DNA of 5,928 nt. It comes from Candidatus Methanolliviera sp. GoM_oil. GTDB taxonomy: Archaea > Halobacteriota > Methanoliparia > Methanoliparales > Methanoliparaceae. Under the pieces are notes generated by a model that was not told the origin of the DNA, made no database searches, and saw only the letters and a list, made by a program, of their open reading frames with translations. Each line of letters opens with the position of its first letter. The stretch's first letter is position 1. The DNA is taken from assembly GCA_902158735.1 (NCBI GenBank), contig CABGHG010000111.1, positions 1-5,928 of the forward strand, written 5' to 3'. A program made the position numbers and the translations under genes. Positions 1 to 3,841 of this stretch are shown in pieces.

Positions 1-385
1 CAAGTGCGACGTTCTCCAAGACGGTCCTATTTGGGAGAAGGGCAAAGTGTTGAAAGACCATCCCGATCTTTTTGCCTCTAAATCGCCTCAACTCTTTCTC
101 ATCCATCTTCTCGATCCTTCTTCCCTCGATACAGATTGAACCGCTCGTCGGCTCGACCAATCTATTTATACAGCGAATCAAAGTTGATTTTCCCGATCCA
201 GAAAGCCCCATTAGAACGAATAGTTCACCTTCATCCACATCAAAACTGACTCCAGCAATACCGACCGTTTGATCGGTCTTTTTTAGAATTTCACCCTTCG
301 AATAGCCATCTTTTAACAATTTTAACGCTTTTTTCGGATTGCCTCCAAAGATCTTTACCAATTTTTCAACTATGATCTTTGCCAT
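1..385 (-). CDS. proV: Glycine betaine/proline-type ABC transporter ATPase (ProV/OpuAA), N-terminal part, runs off left edge
   Basis: Reading the minus strand from ATG at 385 gives an open frame of 128 codons that leaves the window at base 1. The product is the cytoplasmic ATP-hydrolysing subunit of an osmoprotectant importer. Visible: the N-terminal extension typical of ProV/OpuAA ([17 protein letters not shown], about 11-27, then a [12 protein letters not shown] stretch), Walker [10 protein letters not shown] at 60-68, [10 protein letters not shown] at 73-82, and the Q-loop region [18 protein letters not shown] at 109-126. The family normally runs to roughly 350-400 residues with ABC signature, Walker B and often C-terminal CBS domains; all of that lies outside. 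The start fits the family: the conserved extension begins a few residues in. No clear Shine-Dalgarno precedes it. The substrate (betaine, proline or similar) is inferred from family resemblance. Permease and binding protein genes would be expected further left. Confidence 0.93.
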   Translation of the reverse strand, partial: MAKIIVEKLVKIFGGNPKKALKLLKDGYSKGEILKKTDQTVGIAGVSFDVDEGELFVLMGLSGSGKSTLIRCINRLVEPTSGSICIEGRRIEKMDEKELRRFRGKKIGMVFQHFALLPNRTVLENVAL

Positions 386-428
386 CTTGGATATCTGTTC
401 ATAAAGAGTTCATCCATCAAAAGCTTTT

Positions 429-438
429 CTTAAATTAT
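429..438 (-). promoter_or_regulatory. Possible TATA box for the proV-like gene
   Basis: On the minus strand the AT-rich TAATTTAAG lies about 45-50 nt before the ATG at 385. This would place a transcription start roughly 20 nt upstream of the start codon. It is the best archaeal box-A-like stretch in the short upstream region, but AT-rich matches occur by chance and no purine-rich BRE is obvious. Confidence 0.25.
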
Positions 439-563
439 CTCAAAGTATTCGTTGATAAATCTCATAAAGACAGAGGAATAAGAAAAAAGCCAGCAGAAAA
501 GAGAGAGGAAAATTCAAAGAGCTACAAACGAAGCTCGATGGTTTCATTGGTAGATTTTTTCAC

Positions 564-585
564 TCGGAGCTACTATTTTCTCCGA
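564..585. repeat. Short inverted repeat (6-bp stem, 10-nt loop)
   Basis: TCGGAG at 564-569 is the exact reverse complement of CTCCGA at 580-585, with a 10-nt AT-rich loop and a following AAAATTTT run. It could be an old transcription stop or an operator for the vapBC locus just downstream; VapB-type antitoxins bind inverted repeats near their promoters. The stem is short enough to be chance. Confidence 0.35.
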
Positions 586-587
586 AA

Positions 588-597
588 ATTTTAATAA
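588..597 (+). promoter_or_regulatory. TATA-like element upstream of the vapB relic
   Basis: An AATTTTAATA stretch centred near 592 sits about 27 nt before the expected first codon of vapB (now ATA at 620). That is the usual archaeal spacing from TATA box to the transcription start of a leaderless gene, which supports 620 as the original start. The promoter may survive although the genes are broken. Confidence 0.35.
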
Positions 598-619
598 CAT
601 CTATTATGGATATATTTGT

Positions 620-743
620 ATAACAGTAATCAGTGTAAGAATCGATGACGCGATCAAGAGGAGGATGAATGAACCGAAAGCACATAAACTGGAGCGGGAT
701 AATTAGAGAGGAGATTTTCATAGATGACAAAGGTAGTAACTGA
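620..743 (+). pseudogene. vapB: VapB-type antitoxin relic (start lost, frameshifted, tail truncated)
   Basis: Archaeal VapB antitoxins are short proteins that bind their own promoter and neutralise a VapC RNase. Here the frame from 620 reads TVISVRIDDAIKRRMNEPK, the expected beta strand and helix of the DNA-binding N-terminus. The next conserved block, HINWSGIIREEI, is in another frame from 681. Dropping one base (G680) joins them into RRMNEPKHINWSGIIREEI, which fits the family well, so a +1 frameshift is the simplest reading. The codon where ATG is expected (620-622) is ATA. After REEI the frame runs on to a TGA at 741-743, but the usual 20-40 residue toxin-binding tail is missing and the vapC ATG comes at 724, so a deletion at the junction is likely. 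No functional antitoxin can be read through. The family assignment is from motif recall. Confidence 0.75.
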
Positions 744-870
744 TGCAAACGTAATTGCAAAGTGGTATATCAACGGAGAGATAGAAATCCTGGCGCCGGA
801 GCTTCTACCGTTCGAGGTCTTGAACGCTTTGAGGTATGCCGATCTCTTTCATATCTCGGAATTTCACTGA
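724..870 (+). pseudogene. vapC: VapC PIN-domain toxin relic (48 codons, internally deleted and truncated)
   Basis: VapC toxins are PIN-domain ribonucleases of about 130-140 residues that cleave RNA with a Mg2+-binding cluster of acidic residues. This frame starts MTKVVTDANVIAKWY, the PIN N-terminus with the first catalytic aspartate at D7. It continues GEIEILAPELLPFEVLNALRYA, with the conserved glutamate at E31. In intact relatives these blocks are separated by about 20-25 more residues, so an internal in-frame deletion has occurred between I16 and N17. The frame stops at 868-870, so the C-terminal half with the remaining acidic residues is absent. It overlaps the end of the vapB relic frame. 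The product cannot form the full active site and is expected to be inactive. The motif match is strong; the exact deletion endpoints are inferred. Confidence 0.8.
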
Positions 871-880
871 TCAAAATAAA

Positions 881-890
881 GTCACGTGAC
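881..890. repeat. 10-bp perfect palindrome GTCACGTGAC
   Basis: A perfect dyad lies 39 bp before the start codon at 929 and just after an AAAATAAAG stretch (873-881) that could be a weak TATA box. A regulator site for the downstream radical SAM gene is possible, but a 10-bp palindrome alone is weak evidence. Confidence 0.3.
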
Positions 891-928
891 ATCGGCTATC
901 GAGTCTTTCTCACGAAAAATAGGTTTTC

Positions 929-1639
929 ATGACAGTGAATCTGGCAGGAATCGTTCCGCTCTCCACAGTCGATATGCGAGATAAATCTGTGATCGTAATC
1001 TTCTTTAGCGGATGCCCTTTCAGGTGTGTCTATTGCCAGAACTATGAATATTTAGAGGCGCAAAACCCGGTAGAACTCAATTTAATAAAATCACACATAG
1101 ATCGTGCGGCTGAATTCGTCGATGGGGTGGTCTTCACGGGAGGAGAACCAACGATGCAGAAAGAACCTCTAAAGGAGCTTTTGAAGTATTCCTACGAGAA
1201 GGGTTTGATTACTGAGATACAGACGAACGGATGTGATTACCCTACCATAAGATATCTCCTCTCTTATTTGGATATAATCTCTATGGATGTGAAGGCACCG
1301 CTGAATGCGAAGATATATGGAGAGATATGCGGCATAGATGAAAGATTTGCAGAGAGAACAATAGAGAATATCAGGAGGATTTTGATGATAGAGGAGAAGA
1401 AGATAGAGGTTAAGACAACGGTTTATAAGGAATTTGTCGATTTCTTGGAGGAGATCAAAGGAGATCTGCCCAAGGATATCGATTGGATCATACAGCGTGG
1501 AAACGATGAGAGGGTACCGCCGAGCTTCAATCTGACCCCTCTATCTGATGATGAAGTGAAAGATATTGCTAAAATATTATCTAAAAATAGAAAGAATATC
1601 TGGATCAGGACGAGAGCCGGAGATGAGAAGATATCCTAA
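929..1639 (+). CDS. nrdG: NrdG2-like radical SAM activase (anaerobic ribonucleoside-triphosphate reductase activating protein)
   Basis: A 236-residue cytoplasmic radical SAM enzyme. The 4Fe-4S/SAM motif is CPFRCVYC with cysteines 29, 33 and 36 (CxxxCxxC), preceded by VNLAGIVPLSTVD (3-15), which is characteristic of archaeal/NrdG2-type activases. Further SAM-site elements are FTGGEP at 69-74, QTNG at 98-101 and MDVKAPL at 119-125. A C-terminal WIRTR matches the family's usual ending. Known role: it uses SAM to put a glycyl radical on anaerobic ribonucleotide reductase (NrdD), allowing dNTP synthesis without oxygen. NrdD is not in this window, so the partner is inferred, and a related glycyl-radical substrate is possible. 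The ATG at 929 is preceded by AGGT (921-924), a weak Shine-Dalgarno. The 3' end overlaps the next gene by 17 nt, indicating one transcript. Confidence 0.87.
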   Translation: MTVNLAGIVPLSTVDMRDKSVIVIFFSGCPFRCVYCQNYEYLEAQNPVELNLIKSHIDRAAEFVDGVVFTGGEPTMQKEPLKELLKYSYEKGLITEIQTNGCDYPTIRYLLSYLDIISMDVKAPLNAKIYGEICGIDERFAERTIENIRRILMIEEKKIEVKTTVYKEFVDFLEEIKGDLPKDIDWIIQRGNDERVPPSFNLTPLSDDEVKDIAKILSKNRKNIWIRTRAGDEKIS

Positions 1640-2171
1640 GATCGTTGGGATCACAGGATTACCTGCATCAGGAAAGACGGAGGGATCGAAGATTATAGAA
1701 GATATGGGTATTCCAATTATCAGGATGGGAGATGTGGTGAGGAAAGATGCTCCTCGCACAGAAGAGATCGGAAGATTTGCAGATCTTTTGAGAGAGAAAG
1801 AGGGGATGGACGCAATCGCAAAGAGATCTCTGCCGAGAATAAAAGAGATCCTCAAAGATCGTGCTATTAATATCATCATGATAGAGGGGATAAGGAATTT
1901 AGAGGAGGTTAAATTCTTTAAATCTTCTTTCTCAGATAATTTTATTCTGATAGCGATAGAGTCTCCCGATAGAATAAGATTCAAGCGGGTTTTGAAGCGG
2001 AAAAGAGAGGATATAACGAGAGATTTTGAGAGCTTTAAACGTAGAGATACACGAGAGATGAACTGGGGGATAGATAGGGTCATAGAGATGGCGGATATAA
2101 AGATAAAAAACGACTCCTCGTTGGAGGATCTTAAGAAAAAAGTGAGAGATGTTGTGGAGATGCTCGTTTAG
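1623..2171 (+). CDS. UPF0200 family P-loop kinase-like protein
   Basis: A 182-residue archaeal nucleotide-kinase-like P-loop protein. Walker A is GLPASGKT at 12-19, followed by MGDVVR at 35-40, a signature of the UPF0200 family and reminiscent of adenylate/dephospho-CoA kinases. Downstream are RIRFKRVLKRKR, a DFESFKRRDTRE lid-like segment and a C-terminal IKNDSS block. The family is assigned as a nucleoside or small-molecule kinase by fold; I know of no proven substrate. I chose the ATG at 1623 because it places Walker A 11 residues from the start, as in relatives, and GGAG directly precedes it. An in-frame ATG at 1566 would add 19 unconserved residues and a longer overlap. The 17-nt overlap with the activase implies translational coupling. 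The stop is TAG at 2169-2171. Confidence 0.85.
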   Translation: MRRYPKIVGITGLPASGKTEGSKIIEDMGIPIIRMGDVVRKDAPRTEEIGRFADLLREKEGMDAIAKRSLPRIKEILKDRAINIIMIEGIRNLEEVKFFKSSFSDNFILIAIESPDRIRFKRVLKRKREDITRDFESFKRRDTREMNWGIDRVIEMADIKIKNDSSLEDLKKKVRDVVEMLV

Positions 2172-2243
2172 TGAAAATGCTGTTTAGATGGAGTTTTTAC
2201 CATTTGGTTTAAAGATCCGAACTGCATAATGAAGTACGATAGA

Positions 2244-2250
2244 TTTAAAC
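2244..2250 (+). promoter_or_regulatory. Probable TATA box for the tRNA-Val/tRNA-Arg unit
   Basis: TTTAAAC is centred 37 nt before the first base of tRNA-Val, so transcription would begin about 10 nt upstream of the mature 5' end. This fits short archaeal tRNA leaders removed by RNase P. The same TTTAAA core recurs before the first GNAT gene. Confidence 0.5.
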
Positions 2251-2283
2251 GTAATGACAAGATATTAATATAGATTAATGATC

Positions 2284-2357
2284 GGGCCCGTGGTCTAGCT
2301 GGTCATGACGTTGCCTTTACGAGGCAAAGGTCCCCGGTTCAAGTCCGGGCGGGCCCA
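2284..2357 (+). tRNA. tRNA-Val (anticodon UAC)
   Basis: Full cloverleaf by eye. Acceptor GGGCCCG (2284-2290) pairs perfectly with CGGGCCC (2350-2356), with discriminator A2357. The anticodon stem is TTGCC/GGCAA around loop TTTACGA, anticodon TAC at 2318-2320. The T arm is CCCGG-TTCAAGT-CCGGG. No intron, and CCA is not encoded, so it is added after transcription. Only one base separates it from the next tRNA, so both are surely co-transcribed. Confidence 0.97.
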
Positions 2358-2365
2358 TGGGCCCG
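2350..2365. repeat. 16-bp perfect palindrome bridging tRNA-Val and tRNA-Arg
   Basis: CGGGCCCATGGGCCCG is its own reverse complement. It consists of the 3' acceptor strand and discriminator of tRNA-Val, the single spacer base T2358, and the 5' acceptor strand of tRNA-Arg. It exists because both tRNAs share the same 5' acceptor strand GGGCCCG. Confidence 0.95.
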
Positions 2366-2433
2366 TAGCTTAGTCTGGATAGGGCACCGGCCTTCTAAGC
2401 CGGAGATCGAGGGTTCGAATCCCCCCGGGTCCG
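2359..2433 (+). tRNA. tRNA-Arg (anticodon UCU)
   Basis: Acceptor GGGCCCG (2359-2365) pairs with CGGGTCC (2426-2432), with one G-U pair and discriminator G2433. The anticodon stem is CCGGC/GCCGG around loop CTTCTAA, anticodon TCT at 2394-2396, reading the AGA/AGG arginine codons heavily used in this window. The T arm is GAGGG-TTCGAAT-CCCCC, which contains one A-C mismatch (A2410 opposite C2424, positions 50-64). No intron; CCA is not encoded. Confidence 0.96.
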
Positions 2434-2501
2434 TCATTTGCAGATTTAAGAGCAGAGAGACAAAAAGTTTAAATTTAAGAGATCAAAAATGAATCACAGG
2501 T

Positions 2502-2509
2502 CAAATATC
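2502..2509 (+). promoter_or_regulatory. Possible TATA box for tRNA-Asp
   Basis: CAAATATC is centred about 37 nt before tRNA-Asp, the same spacing as the proposed box before tRNA-Val. A stronger-looking GTTTAAATTTAA at 2468-2479, preceded by AAAA, is about 70 nt upstream and would leave a longer leader. Either could serve, and read-through from tRNA-Arg is also possible. Confidence 0.35.
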
Positions 2510-2541
2510 AAAAGACTTCAGATAATATTATATAAAATAAA

Positions 2542-2614
2542 GCCCGGGTGGTGTAGTGGCCCATCATGCGGCCCTGTCGAGGCCGCGACTCGGGTTCAAA
2601 TCCCGACCTGGGCG
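2542..2614 (+). tRNA. tRNA-Asp (anticodon GUC)
   Basis: Acceptor GCCCGGG (2542-2548) pairs with CCTGGGC (2607-2613), with one G-U pair. Discriminator is G2614, the expected identity base for aspartate. The anticodon stem is CGGCC/GGCCG around loop CTGTCGA, anticodon GTC at 2576-2578. The T arm is TCGGG-TTCAAAT-CCCGA. No intron; CCA is not encoded. Confidence 0.97.
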
Positions 2615-2638
2615 TATATCACATAAATAATTGAATAT

Positions 2639-2654
2639 GGTTCATTCGAGAACC
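2639..2654. repeat. Short hairpin between tRNA-Asp and the first GNAT gene
   Basis: GGTTC (2639-2643) pairs with GAACC (2650-2654) around a 6-nt loop. It lies 25 nt after tRNA-Asp and just upstream of the TATA box for the next gene. It may help end tRNA-Asp transcription or act as an operator; the stem is short. Confidence 0.35.
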
Positions 2655-2667
2655 GAAGATCAAAGCG

Positions 2668-2675
2668 TTTAAATA
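2668..2675 (+). promoter_or_regulatory. TATA box for the first GNAT gene (leaderless)
   Basis: TTTAAATA, preceded by CAAAGCG as a possible BRE, is centred about 27 nt before the ATG at 2699. At normal archaeal spacing transcription starts at or next to the A of the ATG, which would make the mRNA leaderless. The absence of any Shine-Dalgarno before 2699 agrees. Confidence 0.65.
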
Positions 2676-2677
2676 CC

Positions 2678-2692
2678 TTTTTTTCTTTTTTT
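2678..2692 (+). terminator. T7-C-T7 tract, likely terminator of tRNA-Asp transcription
   Basis: Fourteen T residues broken by one C on the coding strand match the U-rich tracts that end archaeal transcripts. The only upstream plus-strand gene is tRNA-Asp, 63 nt away. The tract sits inside the promoter of the next gene, between TATA box and start codon, so it may also aid DNA melting there. Confidence 0.55.
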
Positions 2693-2698
2693 AATAGA

Positions 2699-3832
2699 AT
2701 GACACACGTCAAATCACTCGGAAATTCTTTGAAGGGGAAGGACAGATTAACTTGGAGGAATATAGCGGAAGACGCCTTTGAAGGAGATGATAACTATATT
2801 CAGTTCTCCCCGGGTATGAGAAAAGGAGAGGAGAGAGAATTCTTTGTCCTTCTGGACGAAGGAGAAAAGATCGGTAGGGCATGTGCAACCGTTGACAAGG
2901 AGTGGATAGAGAAGAAAGGGGAGAAGATAGGTTTCATCGACGACTTTACAATACTTCCAGATCATAAGAAAGATGGCAGTATCCTTATAAAACATTGCCT
3001 ATCCGTTCTTAAAGATAAAGGGCTCGACGGGGTTTTTGTGAGAAATAACGGATTTCCTGCCCTGCAGGTAGAGGGTTTTGAACATCCTCCCCCGGCCTAT
3101 CTTCCATACAACCCCCCTTTTTATGTAGACTTATTCTTGAATGACGGCTTTCAAAGAGAGAAAGAATGGCACAATATCCATCTTAAGCTATCTTTCATAA
3201 AGGAAGAAGATATTTTCGTGGGAGAGAAGAGACTCAAAGATCTAAAGATGGAAGTCATAAAATTGAATCTAAGAGATAAAAGAGCCGTCAAAGAGTACAG
3301 CGATCTTGTTCACAGGACGTTTATAGGGCATTTTGGCTTTAATCCGAGGGAGTTTATAGCGGGGTACGATACATTCTTTAAACGCATCTTTACGAGGATA
3401 ACGACCCGCATCATGCGATTTCAGATATATGTGGGGAAGTATAAAGGTAAAGATGGGAAGATGGTAATATATTTCTCCTTTTTTCCGGATATAAATGTTT
3501 TCTTTAAATCTTTAAGAGAAAAGGGAAAAAACCCCTTTGGACTGATCGCCATGCTAAAACTGATGCTTGGAGGAGCCAAAAAGATAAAAAGGGCAAAAGT
3601 TGGCTCAATTGGTCTTGATGAAAACATCAGAAATATAGGAGTAGCCTCGGACATGCTCGGATACGGATTGAATCTGGTGGCGAAAGAGGGCTACGATGAA
3701 CTCGATACAGGAGTGATGCTGGCGGAAAATCTCCCTGTTTTAAGGATCGTTGAGAAGATAGCGGAAAGATGGGGGATCGAAGAGGTTATATTGATGAAAT
3801 ATTACACTCTTTCCTATAAATTCTCTCCATAG
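2699..3832 (+). CDS. Tandem double-GNAT-fold acetyltransferase-like protein, copy 1 (377 aa)
   Basis: A cytoplasmic protein with no signal peptide or membrane segments. I place it in the roughly 370-400 residue family with two GNAT-like halves, from the GxxIGRACATVD strand pair (about 55-66), IGFIDDF (77-83), a helix to KDKGLDGV (105-112), the diagnostic EGF..PP..LPYNPPFY (125-142), and a second half with SIGLDENIRNIGVA (303-316). R311-x-x-G314-x-A316 fits the acetyl-CoA pyrophosphate-binding [QR]xxGx[GA] motif. The first half keeps the fold pattern but has ILPDHKKDGS where that motif belongs, so it is probably not a normal CoA site. The acceptor substrate is unknown and acetyl transfer is inferred. 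The neighbour is a paralogue starting 9 nt downstream. The ATG at 2699 lies at leaderless distance from a TATA box. Confidence 0.78.
   Translation: MTHVKSLGNSLKGKDRLTWRNIAEDAFEGDDNYIQFSPGMRKGEEREFFVLLDEGEKIGRACATVDKEWIEKKGEKIGFIDDFTILPDHKKDGSILIKHCLSVLKDKGLDGVFVRNNGFPALQVEGFEHPPPAYLPYNPPFYVDLFLNDGFQREKEWHNIHLKLSFIKEEDIFVGEKRLKDLKMEVIKLNLRDKRAVKEYSDLVHRTFIGHFGFNPREFIAGYDTFFKRIFTRITTRIMRFQIYVGKYKGKDGKMVIYFSFFPDINVFFKSLREKGKNPFGLIAMLKLMLGGAKKIKRAKVGSIGLDENIRNIGVASDMLGYGLNLVAKEGYDELDTGVMLAENLPVLRIVEKIAERWGIEEVILMKYYTLSYKFSP
3814..3821 (+). promoter_or_regulatory. Possible internal TATA box for the second GNAT gene
   Basis: CTATAAAT lies within the final SYKF codons of copy 1, centred about 24 nt before the ATG at 3842. 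That spacing would give copy 2 its own leaderless transcript. The protein motif SYKF also ends copy 2 with a similar TATAAATTC, so the match may simply be a codon by-product. Confidence 0.35.
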
Positions 3833-3841
3833 CAGAATAAA

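Larger units (their letters stand above)
386..619. other. Intergenic stretch between divergent proV and the vapBC relic
   Basis: These 234 bases separate the minus-strand transporter gene from the plus-strand toxin-antitoxin relic. I see no recognisable gene. A 71-codon plus-strand frame spans most of it, but its start overlaps the antisense of the proV start codon and its sequence (lysine- and serine-rich, low complexity) matches nothing I know. The stretch holds a hairpin (564-585) and a TATA-like element (about 588-597). Promoters for both flanking units presumably lie here. Confidence 0.6.

Noticed and set aside
72..272. 66-codon plus-strand frame
   Set aside because: Antisense to the ProV-like ATPase, whose minus-strand motifs are unmistakable.
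379..594. 71-codon plus-strand frame rich in Lys and Ser
   Set aside because: Starts on the antisense of the proV start codon, no promoter or ribosome site, no recognisable domain; likely chance.
560..760. 66-codon minus-strand frame
   Set aside because: Lies antisense to the vapBC relic, whose conserved blocks read clearly on the plus strand.
840..932. Open frame reading KSRDIGYRVFLTKNRFS and ending in the TGA overlapping the activase ATG
   Set aside because: The ATGA overlap looks gene-like, but I cannot match the peptide to any family or to the missing VapC tail, and it has no start of its own.
1577..2083. 168-codon minus-strand frame
   Set aside because: Long shadow of the UPF0200 gene; its own translation is Ser/Ile/Leu-rich without motifs.
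2489..2626. 45-codon plus-strand frame starting before tRNA-Asp
   Set aside because: Runs straight through the tRNA and has no protein signature.
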